DNA of 64,000 nt from an uncultured Prevotellaceae bacterium (lineage in GTDB: Bacteria; Bacteroidota; Bacteroidia; Bacteroidales; Bacteroidaceae): positions 1 to 64,000 of the forward strand of contig CADASP010000018.1 of NCBI GenBank assembly GCA_902790625.1, in the 5' to 3' direction. Under the pieces are notes generated by a model. The model saw nothing but the letters and a program-made list of their open reading frames with translations, ran no database searches and was not told the origin of the DNA. The position numbers and the translations under genes are program-made. This document shows positions 7,907 through 16,498 of the stretch, in pieces; the stretch's first letter is position 1, and every line of letters starts with the position of its first letter.

Positions 7907-8851
7907 ATGAAAAGAAACATGAAAGCGATTTTCGGCCCCATGGCCATGATGCTGCTGGCCGCAATGGTTTTTGCTTCGTGCAAAGACAGCAAGCAGAAGC
8001 AGCCCATCGTAGACGAAGAAGAGGAAAACGAAGAGCAGGTGGAAGCCAGTGCTATTGAAGCCGACGAGAAGGTGGAGGTGAGCACCGCCCTCGAATTCCT
8101 GAAGGCACTGAAAAGCAACACCCACATCATCATCAACAATGATGAGCCGATGAACCTCACCGATGCTCTCGACGAACTCATCGACGAGGGGCGCATACAG
8201 CTGCGCGAGCACGGCAGCAATGCCGGGGGACTCTTCTATACCGATGAGTACGATGGCAACTCGCTTGTGGTGGCTCATCGCCACGACATCATCATCGAAG
8301 GGAAGAAAGGAAAAGACGTGGAGTTCATCGTCACACCCAGCTACGCTGATGTCATCCGCTTCGAACACTGCAAGAACATCATGGTGAAGAACATCACCAT
8401 GGGTCACAAGGTGACGGGTGGCTGCTCGGGCGACGTGCTGGTGTTCTCGCAGTGCAAGGATGTTGAGGTGGATGGCTGCAACCTCTATGGCTGCGGCGTG
8501 AACGGCCTCACCCTCGACCACACCAGGCAGGTGAACGTGAAGGGCACACAGCTCTATGGATGCAGCGACGACGGCGTGCAGCTCATCAATTCGAACGATG
8601 CCACCTTCACCAACTGTAGCATCTACGACAACGGTGGAGGCGTCTATGTGGATGAATACTGCGACAACGTGCTGTTTGAGAAATCCGATTTCCACGGGAA
8701 TCGTGGTCAGCTGTTCTACTGCCATTCTAGCATTACGCTGAAGAAATGCAACGTGGAGCATCATCACGACGACATCACCGACAATGTGAAGTTCCGCGAC
8801 TGCGAGGTGGTTATGGACTACGACGATGCCGAGGAATATCCCGAATTTTGA
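7907..8851 (+). CDS. right-handed beta-helix lipoprotein
   Basis: This is a 314-residue protein with a lipoprotein signal (VFASC, Cys about residue 25). An acidic E/D-rich linker (about 33-55) follows. The rest is parallel beta-helix (PbH1-like) repeats with recurring units such as 'C.NI.V.N.T', 'V.V.GC.LYGCG' and 'FTNCSIYDNGGGVYV' between about residues 140 and 300. Beta-helix proteins often bind or cut polysaccharides, but no catalytic residues are recognisable, so no enzyme is claimed. The start codon is one base after the EF-G2 stop. It is probably displayed in the periplasm or on the surface. Confidence 0.8.
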   Translation: MKRNMKAIFGPMAMMLLAAMVFASCKDSKQKQPIVDEEEENEEQVEASAIEADEKVEVSTALEFLKALKSNTHIIINNDEPMNLTDALDELIDEGRIQLREHGSNAGGLFYTDEYDGNSLVVAHRHDIIIEGKKGKDVEFIVTPSYADVIRFEHCKNIMVKNITMGHKVTGGCSGDVLVFSQCKDVEVDGCNLYGCGVNGLTLDHTRQVNVKGTQLYGCSDDGVQLINSNDATFTNCSIYDNGGGVYVDEYCDNVLFEKSDFHGNRGQLFYCHSSITLKKCNVEHHHDDITDNVKFRDCEVVMDYDDAEEYPEF

Positions 8852-8885
8852 TGAGTAAGCGCAGGCTTTAGTCATCAATGCTGGC

Positions 8886-8940
8886 CAACGAGAAAGCTGC
8901 CAGCCTATTCCAGAAGGGAATGGGCTGGCAGCTTTCGTTG
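8886..8940. terminator. long hairpin terminator between convergent genes
   Basis: CCAACGAGAAAGCTGCCAGC (left) pairs almost fully with the right half ending GCTGGCAGCTTTCGTTG, giving a stem of about 27 nt. It sits 35 nt after the beta-helix gene and before the convergent stomatin-like gene. It could terminate the plus transcript. Confidence 0.7.
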
Positions 8941-8973
8941 GTGGTTCACTTCTTCTGCGCAGTAACAAGGTAA

Positions 8974-9099
8974 GCTGAGTGAGGAGTTAGGAGTTAGGAG
9001 TTAGGAGTGAGGAGTTTGCTGCGCATGATGTTGACGGGGGTAGAACTCCTCACTCCTCACTCCTCACTCCTAACTCCTAACTCCTCACTCCTAACTCAG
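8974..9099. repeat. palindromic array of GGAGTTA/GGAGTGA units
   Basis: The left part (8974-9016) consists of repeats of GGAGTTA or GGAGTGA. The right part (9043-9099) consists of the complementary TAACTCC/TCACTCC units. Together they form a long imperfect inverted repeat. The end of the stomatin-like gene (its TGA stop at 9096-9098) lies inside the right arm. Confidence 0.75.
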
Positions 9100-10049
9100 C
9101 TGGCCTTGAAGAGTTCTTTGATGCCTCCTATGCTGCCGAGCAGGTTGGTGGCTTCGTAGGGCAGGTAGACGGTCTTCGTCTTGTCGCCCTCGGCCAGCTC
9201 CTGCATCATCTGGATGTATTTCTGGGCCAGCAGATAGTTGGCGGGGTTGGTGCTCTTGCCCACTGCTTGTGTGATCAGCTCGATAGCCTTGGCCTCAGCC
9301 TGTGCCTTGCGGATGCGAGCCTCAGCTTCACCATCGGCATGCAGGATAGCCTCCTGACGGGCGGCCTCGGCCTTGTTGATGATGGCCGTCTTCTCACCCT
9401 CGGAAGCCAAGATCTCGGCGGCCTTCTCGCCTTCCGACGTCAGGATTTGCGCACGCTTGTTGCGCTCGGCCTGCATCTGCTTCTCCATCGCGTTCAGCAC
9501 GGTGGCGGGCGGCGTGATGTCCTGCAGCTCCACGCGGTTCACCTTCACGCCCCACTTGTCGGTGGCATCGTCGAGCACGGCAGACAGCTTCTTGTTGATG
9601 GTGTCGCGCGAGGTCAGCGTCTCGTCAAGCTCCAGCTCGCCGATGATGTTGCGCAGCGTGGTCTGTGTCAGCTTCTCGATGGCGTTGGGCAGGTTGTTGA
9701 TTTCGTAGGTGGCCTTGAAGGGGTCGACGATTTGGAAATAGAGTAGGGCGTTGATTTCCGTTTGCACGTTGTCCTTGGTGATGACGTTCTGCTTGGGGAA
9801 ATCGTACACTTGTTCGCGCAGGTCGATGGTGGTGGAGTACTGGTAGCGCCCATTGTGGAGCACCACAATCGACTTGGCGTGGTCGATGAAGGGGATGATG
9901 ATGTTGATGCCCGGCTTCAGCGTGGCAAAGTAGCGTCCCAGGCGCTCCACGATTTTGGTTTCCGACTGGGGGATGATGACGATGGCCTTCTTGGCAAAGA
10001 TAACCACGCAGACGGCGATGGCTATCAGGATGTAGGTTGTTGTATCCAT
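9096..10049 (-). CDS. SPFH/Band 7 (stomatin-like) membrane protein
   Basis: This is a 317-residue protein with one N-terminal membrane segment (about residues 4-26). A Band 7/SPFH domain (about 25-200, with ERLGRY and LKPGI) follows. An Ala/Glu-rich coiled coil (about 205-265) precedes the C-terminal tail. Bacterial stomatins with a neighbouring NfeD protein are thought to organise membrane microdomains and membrane quality control. The NfeD gene is 18 bp upstream on the same strand, which fits that partnership. The stop codon sits in the GGAGTTA palindromic repeat. Confidence 0.9.
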   Translation of the reverse strand: MDTTTYILIAIAVCVVIFAKKAIVIIPQSETKIVERLGRYFATLKPGINIIIPFIDHAKSIVVLHNGRYQYSTTIDLREQVYDFPKQNVITKDNVQTEINALLYFQIVDPFKATYEINNLPNAIEKLTQTTLRNIIGELELDETLTSRDTINKKLSAVLDDATDKWGVKVNRVELQDITPPATVLNAMEKQMQAERNKRAQILTSEGEKAAEILASEGEKTAIINKAEAARQEAILHADGEAEARIRKAQAEAKAIELITQAVGKSTNPANYLLAQKYIQMMQELAEGDKTKTVYLPYEATNLLGSIGGIKELFKAS

Positions 10050-10067
10050 AATGATGCTGATAAAGGA

Positions 10068-10529
10068 TTATTCCTCTTGAGGGGTGGTGGTAACGGTGAT
10101 GATGGTGCTTTCGCGCCCTACTACGTAGACGTTGGCTCCTGCGGGGATGTCGGCACCTTCGTGGCTGACGGCCTTCCACACGTCGCCATCGATTTGCACG
10201 CGTCCAAAGCCGTGTGCACGTATGGCTTCCACCACATGTCCCTCTCTTCCCATCAGGGCATCGGCATTGCTCACGCGTGCATCCTCGCCCTTGTGCAGAT
10301 AGCGCTGGGCGAAGGGGCGCACCCAGAACAGGCTGACAAGCGTGAACAGGGCGAAGAGCATCAGCTGCACATAGATGCCTCCGCCCAAGGCAGCGGCGAT
10401 GGCTGCGGCAACGGCACCAAAGGCGAAGCAGATGATGAAGAAGTCGCCCGCCATGAGTTCCAAGATGAGGCAGACGACGGCTATGGCCGCCCACGTCTGC
10501 CACAGGTGTTGCATCAGAAAGTCAATCAT
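10068..10529 (-). CDS. NfeD family membrane protein
   Basis: This is a 153-residue protein with hydrophobic segments at about residues 10-30, 32-50 and 52-70. A soluble C-terminal beta-barrel (OB-like) domain (about 85-145) carries the NfeD pattern 'L.G..G.V...I...G.V.I.G..W.A'. It belongs with the stomatin-like gene downstream and lies 12 bp after the phosphoglucosamine mutase gene. This suggests one operon from the mutase to the stomatin. The short NfeD form lacks the protease domain found in long NfeD proteins. Confidence 0.87.
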   Translation of the reverse strand: MIDFLMQHLWQTWAAIAVVCLILELMAGDFFIICFAFGAVAAAIAAALGGGIYVQLMLFALFTLVSLFWVRPFAQRYLHKGEDARVSNADALMGREGHVVEAIRAHGFGRVQIDGDVWKAVSHEGADIPAGANVYVVGRESTIITVTTTPQEE

Positions 10530-10541
10530 AGGGGTGTGTCA

Positions 10542-11939
10542 TTAGCCTTGCATGTCGTAAACCACTTGCATCAGGCGCTTGCCCAGTTCGTCGGCCTCCT
10601 CCATCGTCTGCGCCTCGCTATACACGCGGATGATGGGTTCGGTGTTCGACTTGCGCAGATGCACCCAGCGTGTGGGGAAGTCGATCTTTACGCCGTCGAT
10701 GTCGTTCACCTTTGCCTCAGGGTCTTGGGCAAACATTTCCTTCACCTTCACCAAGATGGCGTCCACGTCGGTGTCGGGTGTCAGGTCGATGCGGTTCTTG
10801 GCTATCTGGTAGTCGGGGAAGGTGCTGCGCAGTTCACTGACGCTGCAGCCTTTCTGTGCCAAACTGCTCAGGAAGAGCACAATACCCACCAAGGCATCGC
10901 GGCCATAGTGGCTCTCGGGGTAGATGACTCCACCGTTGCCCTCGCCTCCGATGATGGCTCCCACCTCCTTCATCTTCGTGGTGACGTTCACCTCGCCTAC
11001 AGCAGCGGCTGTGTAGCTTCCTCCGTGTTTCTCGGTGACGTCGCGAAGGGCGCGTGTAGAGCTGAGGTTCGAGACAGTGTTCAGCGAGCACGTCGCGTCA
11101 AGTGCACGCTGGGCACCCAGCACATAGTCGGCGACGCTCACCAAGGTGTACTCTTCGCCAAACATGCGGCCATCCTCGCAGATGAAGGCCAGGCGGTCTA
11201 CGTCGGGGTCGACGACGACACCCAGGTCGAAGCCGCCTTGGCGCATCTTGTCCATGATGCCCTGCAGGTTCTTCTCCAACGGCTCGGGGTTGTGGGCGAA
11301 CTGTCCGGTGCATTCGCCGTTCAGTATCTCATAGTCTACGCCAAGCGCCTGGAACAACTGTGGCAGGATGATGCCACCCACGCTGTTGATGGTGTCGGCG
11401 CATACGCGGAAGTGGCGCTTGCGGATGGCCTCTACGTCGGCCAGGCGCAGCGACAGCACACTCTCCACGTGTTGCTGGTTCATAGTGTCGTCTTTCACCA
11501 CATGGCCCAGCTTTTCCACTGGGGCATAGTCGAAGTCTTCAGCCTCGGCAATGCGCAGCACCTCAGCTCCGTCGGCAGCAGTGAGGAATTCGCCTTCGCT
11601 GTTGAGCAGCTTCAGCGCGTTCCACTGCGTAGGATTATGGCTGGCAGTGATGATGATGCCTCCGTCGGCTTTGTGCCAGCGCACGGCCAGCTCGGTGGTA
11701 GGTGTGGTGGCCAGTCCGATGTCAATCACCTCGTAGCCCATGCCGACGAGGGTGCCGCACACCACATCGCGCACCATGGGGCCGCTGATGCGTCCGTCGC
11801 GGCCCACTACGATTTTGCTTCCTTTGATGAAGGTGGCGTATGCCGTGGTGAATTTTACGATGTCAAGCGGGTTGAGCGTGTTGCCCGTGCGTCCGCCGAT
11901 GGTACCGCGGATGCCCGAAATAGATTTGATAAGTGTCAT
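10542..11939 (-). CDS. glmM: phosphoglucosamine mutase / phosphohexomutase
   Basis: This 465-residue alpha-D-phosphohexomutase has the four expected domains. It carries the phospho-serine loop TASHNP (about residues 99-104), the metal-binding loop DPDVDRL (about 242-248) and the sugar-binding motif GEGNGG (about 335-340). A C-terminal phosphate-binding segment RKSNTEPIIRVYSEA is also present. In Bacteroidales this type is annotated as GlmM, which converts glucosamine-6-P to glucosamine-1-P for UDP-GlcNAc. Phosphomannomutase activity cannot be excluded from sequence. The start overlaps the upstream DUF4827 gene by 4 bp (ATGA), so translation is coupled. Confidence 0.87.
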   Translation of the reverse strand: MTLIKSISGIRGTIGGRTGNTLNPLDIVKFTTAYATFIKGSKIVVGRDGRISGPMVRDVVCGTLVGMGYEVIDIGLATTPTTELAVRWHKADGGIIITASHNPTQWNALKLLNSEGEFLTAADGAEVLRIAEAEDFDYAPVEKLGHVVKDDTMNQQHVESVLSLRLADVEAIRKRHFRVCADTINSVGGIILPQLFQALGVDYEILNGECTGQFAHNPEPLEKNLQGIMDKMRQGGFDLGVVVDPDVDRLAFICEDGRMFGEEYTLVSVADYVLGAQRALDATCSLNTVSNLSSTRALRDVTEKHGGSYTAAAVGEVNVTTKMKEVGAIIGGEGNGGVIYPESHYGRDALVGIVLFLSSLAQKGCSVSELRSTFPDYQIAKNRIDLTPDTDVDAILVKVKEMFAQDPEAKVNDIDGVKIDFPTRWVHLRKSNTEPIIRVYSEAQTMEEADELGKRLMQVVYDMQG

Positions 11940-12568
11940 ATATCTGTCTTACGTTGGAAACTGATTTCGTAATAATAGGGATAAACATAGCTGGAAGCCA
12001 TGCTGTGGCCTTGCGTGTGGGGCACGATGAGGCGCACCTTGGCAATGTGGTCGTCGGCTGAGCGTGGGCGACCCATGCACAGATAGCTCATAGGGGCGAG
12101 CAGTCCGGCGGGCACCGACTCGTTGTTGTAGGCTGAAATCCACATGCCGCTCACAAACGAGGCGGTGTAGGTGTTGCCCTGTCGGCGCACGTTCATCACG
12201 TCCACATCGTAGGGGTTCACGTCGTTATAGACGGCTGCCGAGTCGAGCAAGCATCTCTCCATGAAGCGCACCAGCAGGTAGGCGTTCTCGCCGTCTTGCA
12301 GGGGCTTGCCACAGCCTCGGTGAACGATTTGCATGTAGACACCATTATTGTCGAGGTAAACAAACTCGCGTTTGTCGACATTGGTGACGTCGCCCTGCTC
12401 GTGGAACTGGCTTTCGCTGATGACCACAAAGCTTGAATCGGCCAGAAATTGGCGGATGGCCTTGCGCTCCTTTTCTTTCTTGTCGCCATAGGTCTCATAG
12501 TCGTTGCACGAAGCAAGCAGAGAGGTGAGGGCAAGCAATGCCAGGAGCGCCAAAAATCCTTTTCTCAT
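11936..12568 (-). CDS. DUF4827 lipoprotein
   Basis: This is a 210-residue predicted lipoprotein. I start it at 12568 rather than at the far upstream ATG, because translation from there begins MRKGFLALLALLALTSLLASC, a clean signal with lipobox LLASC. The mature part (F..DSS.VVIS and RGCGKPLQDGENAYLLVRF) resembles the Bacteroidales DUF4827 family, which contains FKBP-like features but has no assigned function. It overlaps glmM by 4 bp. A -7 element lies just upstream. Confidence 0.8.
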   Translation of the reverse strand: MRKGFLALLALLALTSLLASCNDYETYGDKKEKERKAIRQFLADSSFVVISESQFHEQGDVTNVDKREFVYLDNNGVYMQIVHRGCGKPLQDGENAYLLVRFMERCLLDSAAVYNDVNPYDVDVMNVRRQGNTYTASFVSGMWISAYNNESVPAGLLAPMSYLCMGRPRSADDHIAKVRLIVPHTQGHSMASSYVYPYYYEISFQRKTDI

Positions 12569-12603
12569 GTATGCGATAATTTGAATGATGGGATGAATAG
12601 GAT

Positions 12604-12612
12604 GCAAAGGTA
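12604..12612 (-). promoter_or_regulatory. -7 element for the DUF4827-glmM-nfeD-stomatin operon
   Basis: On the minus strand TACCTTTGC lies 36 nt upstream of the chosen DUF4827 start. No good TTTG is found 19-20 nt further up, so only the -7 part is supported. Confidence 0.5.
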
Positions 12613-12678
12613 CGAAAGAGTTGGCAGTTGGTGATTGCTGCAAGCGTTTTTTTTCTTTTGCCTTAATCATTTTTAACT

Positions 12679-14022
12679 TCAAGCTCTTGAGAGCAGGAAT
12701 TGCTTGAACTCAGCAAAATCGGCTGAGAGCGGAATGCTCTGCTTGGTGCCCTGCATAAAGGCTGCCAACCGTTCGGGAATGGGGATGTCGATGCCCAGGA
12801 TGTCGTCAACCTTCTCCTTGAACTTGGCAGGATGTGCCGTCTCGCAGAAGATGCCCACCTCGCCGGGCTTCAGCTGCTCTTCCAATGCCCTGTAGCCACA
12901 GGCACCGTGTGGGTCGAGGATGTAGCCTGTCTCTGCATAGCATTGGCGCATCGTCTCCTTGATTTGCTCGTCGCTGTAGGTGGCCCCACTGATGAGGTTG
13001 GTGATGCGCTGGTGGGTCTGCTCTTCGCTGAGCTTGCCGTTCTCGCTGTAGAGATTGATGATGCGTGCAAAGTTCGAGGGGTCGCCCACGTCCATGGCAT
13101 TTGCCAGTGTCTGGAGGGAAGGCTTAGGCTGGTAAACGCCCGTCTGTAGGTAGTTGTAGAACACGTCGTTGGCGTTGTTGGCTGCGATGAAGCGCTTCAC
13201 GGGAAGACCCATCTGATGGCCGAAGAGGGCAGCGCAGATGTTGCCAAAGTTGCCGCTGGGAACGCACATCACGATGTCGGGCGAGTTGTGGAGCCTTGCC
13301 ACTGCATTAAAATAGTAGAAAGCCTGTGGCAGGAACCGTGCCACGTTGATGCTGTTGGCCGAGGTGAGTTGCATGCGTGCACACAGCTCTTCGTCCATGA
13401 ATGCTGTCTTCACCAGCCGTTGGCAGTCGTCAAAGACACCATCTATCTCCACGGCTGTGATGTTCTGGCCCAGCGTGGTGAACTGGCACTCTTGTATGGG
13501 GCTCACCTTTCCCTTGGGGTAGAGCACATATACATGGATGCCCTCTACGCCGAGGAAGCCGTTGGCCACGGCACTGCCCGTGTCGCCGCTGGTGGCCACC
13601 AGCACATTCACTGTCCCGTTTGTTGTGGTATTACCACAACATACTGAACGCTGGCGCAGGAAATAGCCCAGCAAGCGGGCCATGAAGCGGGCACCCACAT
13701 CCTTAAAGGCCAGCGTGGGTCCGTGGAAGAGTTCAAGGGTGTAGATGTTCTCCTTCACCTTCACCACCGGGCAGTCGAACTGCAGGGTGTCGTAAACCAA
13801 GTCTTGCAGGGCGTCGCCGTCGATGTCGTCGCCGAAGAAGTTGGCGGCCACGTTGTAGGCGATGTCTTGGAATCGCAGCTGGGGCATGTCGTCGATGAAG
13901 GCCTTCGGCAGCGGGATGATTTCTTCGGGCATGTAGAGGCCACGGTCTTCGGCCAAGCCTTTCACCACTGCTTTGCGCAGGTCGGCGATAGGTGCTTTTC
14001 CGTTGGTGCTGTAGTATTTCAT
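12679..14022 (-). CDS. thrC: threonine synthase
   Basis: This 447-residue PLP enzyme converts O-phosphohomoserine to threonine. The N-terminus MKYYSTNG with later GLAEDRGLYMPE is typical of the family. The PLP-lysine motif LAFKDVGARFMA is at about residues 110-121, and the PLP-phosphate loops ATSGDTGSA and PSGNFGN follow. It lies 24 bp after the ApgM-type gene, with which it probably forms an operon. The bifunctional aspartokinase/homoserine dehydrogenase gene is 37 kb away in this window. Confidence 0.95.
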   Translation of the reverse strand: MKYYSTNGKAPIADLRKAVVKGLAEDRGLYMPEEIIPLPKAFIDDMPQLRFQDIAYNVAANFFGDDIDGDALQDLVYDTLQFDCPVVKVKENIYTLELFHGPTLAFKDVGARFMARLLGYFLRQRSVCCGNTTTNGTVNVLVATSGDTGSAVANGFLGVEGIHVYVLYPKGKVSPIQECQFTTLGQNITAVEIDGVFDDCQRLVKTAFMDEELCARMQLTSANSINVARFLPQAFYYFNAVARLHNSPDIVMCVPSGNFGNICAALFGHQMGLPVKRFIAANNANDVFYNYLQTGVYQPKPSLQTLANAMDVGDPSNFARIINLYSENGKLSEEQTHQRITNLISGATYSDEQIKETMRQCYAETGYILDPHGACGYRALEEQLKPGEVGIFCETAHPAKFKEKVDDILGIDIPIPERLAAFMQGTKQSIPLSADFAEFKQFLLSRA

Positions 14023-14046
14023 ATCAGATTGATTTTATGCGATATA

Positions 14047-15303
14047 TTATTGTTTCATGAATGTTTGCATGAACTGCTCAAGTCGCAGAAGCCCATAGCC
14101 GCCGCTGGCGCAGGCCACCTCGTCGTAGTGCTGCACGTCATCGGCTTCGATGCCAGGATAATAGATGAGGAATGGGACAGGCTCGTTGACGTGGATGCGC
14201 AGTTCAACGGGTGTGGGATGGTCGGGCAATACGGCGATGCTCACGGGTTGTTGCATCTGCAGTGTTGCTTCGTAGATGGGGCGCAACAGTCGCTGGTCCA
14301 GATAGTTAATGGCGCGCAGCTTCAAGTCGAGGTCGCCATCGTGGCCAGCCTCGTCGGTGGCTTCCACATGTACGAAAACGAAGTCGTCGCCATGCAGCAA
14401 TGCGTCGATGGCAGCCTGGGCCTTGCCCTCGTAGTTGGTGTCGGCCAGTCCGGTGGCTCCTGGCACCTTCACGATGCGCAGTCCAGCATATTTGCCTATG
14501 CCCTGTATGAGGTCAACGGCTGAGATGACAGCCCCCTTGCTCACCTGTGGATACAGTTCCATCAGCGTCTGCATGCTGGGGCGGTAGCCACCGCTCCAAG
14601 GCCAGATGCTGTTGGCTTGTCTCTCTCCTTGCGCTGCCTTGGCTTGGTTGTAAGGATGCTGGGGCAACAACTGTTGCGAGCGAATGATGAGGTCGTTGAT
14701 GAGGTCGGCGGTCTGCTTTGGTGATAGCGCAGAATCGCCACCCTGCTGCTCGCTCTTCACCAGCAGGGGTTTCCACAGCTCTCCAGGATGGTCGTGGGGT
14801 GGGGCGCATTCGATGTGCTTCGAACCTCCTTTTATGATAAGCAGATGGCGGTACTGTATGCCAGCTACGAATGTCACCCGCTGGCACCCCTGCTCGGCAT
14901 TGATGGGCTTGGCCAAGTGCTCGTTTAGGTAGTCGATGAGCTGTCGGGCGTCGTCGGTCTGCAGATTGCCGCCGTTGTGCGTGACAATCCTGCCGTCTTC
15001 GAGCGTGATGATGTTGCAGCGCAGGGCCAAGTCGTCGTCGGCCAGCTGGTAGCCTATGCTGGCAGCTTCCAATGGGCCTCGTCCTTCATACACCTTGTTC
15101 AGGTCATATCCCAATATGGCGGTGTTGGCCACTTCGCTGCCTGGTGGGAATCCTTCGGGCACGGTGATGAGCCGTCCCGTGCGCCCTTTTTGGGCCAGCA
15201 AGTCCATCATGGGCTTGTCGGCCACCTGCAACAACGTCTTGCCGCCCAGCTGCTCTACGGGGTGGTCGGCCATGCCGTCGCCCAAAATAATGATGTGCTT
15301 CAT
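14047..15303 (-). CDS. apgM: ApgM-type phosphoglycerate mutase, probable homoserine kinase substitute
   Basis: This 418-residue alkaline-phosphatase superfamily protein starts MKHIIILGDGMAD, so I use the ATG at 15303. It has the metal-binding motifs GDGMAD (8-13), a phosphorylated-Ser segment GSEVANTAILGYD and the C-terminal VEATDEAGH and LPDHPTP motifs. The family is cofactor-independent phosphoglycerate mutase of the archaeal type. In Bacteroidetes the copy next to thrC has been proposed to replace ThrB as homoserine kinase. Its position directly before thrC, and the lack of a ThrB gene in this window, fit that role. Confidence 0.88.
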   Translation of the reverse strand: MKHIIILGDGMADHPVEQLGGKTLLQVADKPMMDLLAQKGRTGRLITVPEGFPPGSEVANTAILGYDLNKVYEGRGPLEAASIGYQLADDDLALRCNIITLEDGRIVTHNGGNLQTDDARQLIDYLNEHLAKPINAEQGCQRVTFVAGIQYRHLLIIKGGSKHIECAPPHDHPGELWKPLLVKSEQQGGDSALSPKQTADLINDLIIRSQQLLPQHPYNQAKAAQGERQANSIWPWSGGYRPSMQTLMELYPQVSKGAVISAVDLIQGIGKYAGLRIVKVPGATGLADTNYEGKAQAAIDALLHGDDFVFVHVEATDEAGHDGDLDLKLRAINYLDQRLLRPIYEATLQMQQPVSIAVLPDHPTPVELRIHVNEPVPFLIYYPGIEADDVQHYDEVACASGGYGLLRLEQFMQTFMKQ

Positions 15304-15372
15304 TCGTCTCTGTGGAAAACAGTTTTCGTTAATGAATGCCCCCGATGCTTCGGGCACTTTCGCTTTGCCGCT

Positions 15373-15444
15373 GCAAATTTACTACTTTTATGCGAACTTG
15401 CCAAACATTTTTTTTGCAAGTTCGCAAAAAATGCGTAACTTTGC
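15373..15444. promoter_or_regulatory. divergent overlapping promoters for apgM and fmt, with a 10-bp palindrome
   Basis: Plus strand: TTTG 15413-15416, 19 nt, TAACTTTGC 15436-15444, leading to fmt. Minus strand: TTTG (complement of 15402-15405), 20 nt, TAAATTTGC (complement of 15373-15381), leading to apgM-thrC. An inverted repeat GCGAACTTGC (15392-15401) / GCAAGTTCGC (15416-15425) lies across both spacers. It could be an operator or a simple hairpin. Confidence 0.75.
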
Positions 15445-15467
15445 AGAACTCACTCCATATAAATATC

Positions 15468-16445
15468 ATGATGAAGAAAGAAGATTTGCGAATAGTGTTC
15501 ATGGGCACGCCCGAATTTGCGGTGACCACCTTGCGTGCGCTTGTTGAAAATGGCTATCAGGTGGTGGGCGTGGTGACGCAGCCCGACAAGGCTGTGGGGC
15601 GTCACGGCTCAGTGCTTCAGGCTCCCCCCGTGAAGGTCTATGCCCAGGAGAAAGGGCTGCCCGTGCTGCAGCCCGAGAAGATGAAAGACCCCACATTCGT
15701 GGAGCAGCTGAGAGGGTGGGATGCCAATCTGCAGGTGGTGGTGGCCTTCCGCATGTTGCCCGAGGTGGTTTGGGCCATGCCCCGCTATGGCACGTTCAAC
15801 GTGCATGCCGCCTTGCTGCCCGACTATCGTGGAGCCGCGCCCATCAACTGGGCCGTCATCAACGGCGAGACGCAGACGGGTGTCACCACCTTTTTCCTCG
15901 ATGAGCACATCGACACAGGGCGCATCATACGCCAGAAGACCTTTGACATCCCCGCTACCGCAGATGTGGAGTATGTCTACGATGGGCTGATGCACTTGGG
16001 GGCGCAGGTATGTATGGAAACCCTCGACGACATCCTTGCTGCTCCCGATGGACGGCCACAGGCGATGGAGCAGGACGAGACGCTGGCTCGCCATCAGGCC
16101 CCCAAGCTGTTCAAGGACAACTGTCGCATCGTGTGGGAGGGCACCACCGTCCAGCAGGTGTTCAACTTCGTTCGCGGCCTCTCGCCGGTTCCTGGAGCTT
16201 GGACGATGCTCACCGCTGCCGATGGCACCTCCACCATGTTGAAGATTTATAAGGCCACCCTAACTGATACGTCCGTTGGGGCCTTGCCGGTGGGTGCGCT
16301 CAGCCGCGACAAGCGCCACCTCTATGTGGCTTGCACTGACTGCATGCTGCGCATCGACAGTCTGCAACTGGCGGGCAAGAAACGCATGGAGGCCACCGAC
16401 TTTTTGAATGGTGTGGCGGGCATTGAAAATTTTTCGCTGGTGTGA
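15468..16445 (+). CDS. fmt: methionyl-tRNA formyltransferase
   Basis: This 325-residue enzyme formylates initiator Met-tRNA. The start at 15468 (MMKKEDLRIVFMGTPEF) fits the family; longer upstream readings cross the promoter. The N-terminal formyl-transferase fold has MGTPEFA, the catalytic region FNVHAALLPDYRGAAPINWA (about 106-125) and GVTTFFLDEHIDTG. The C-terminal domain (about 210-320) has the V.N.VRGLSPVPGAW motif. The gene is followed by a 39-codon ORF and rpe on the same strand. Confidence 0.95.
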   Translation: MMKKEDLRIVFMGTPEFAVTTLRALVENGYQVVGVVTQPDKAVGRHGSVLQAPPVKVYAQEKGLPVLQPEKMKDPTFVEQLRGWDANLQVVVAFRMLPEVVWAMPRYGTFNVHAALLPDYRGAAPINWAVINGETQTGVTTFFLDEHIDTGRIIRQKTFDIPATADVEYVYDGLMHLGAQVCMETLDDILAAPDGRPQAMEQDETLARHQAPKLFKDNCRIVWEGTTVQQVFNFVRGLSPVPGAWTMLTAADGTSTMLKIYKATLTDTSVGALPVGALSRDKRHLYVACTDCMLRIDSLQLAGKKRMEATDFLNGVAGIENFSLV

Positions 16446-16498
16446 ATAATAATTGTGATGGCAAGTGCGTTACATATATAGTAATCTATAAAAACTGT

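Noticed and set aside
9762..11972. 736-codon plus-strand ORF opposite nfeD and glmM
   Set aside because: It spans three real minus-strand genes and an intergenic gap and has shadow composition (H, V, D rich). The minus-strand genes have conserved motifs.
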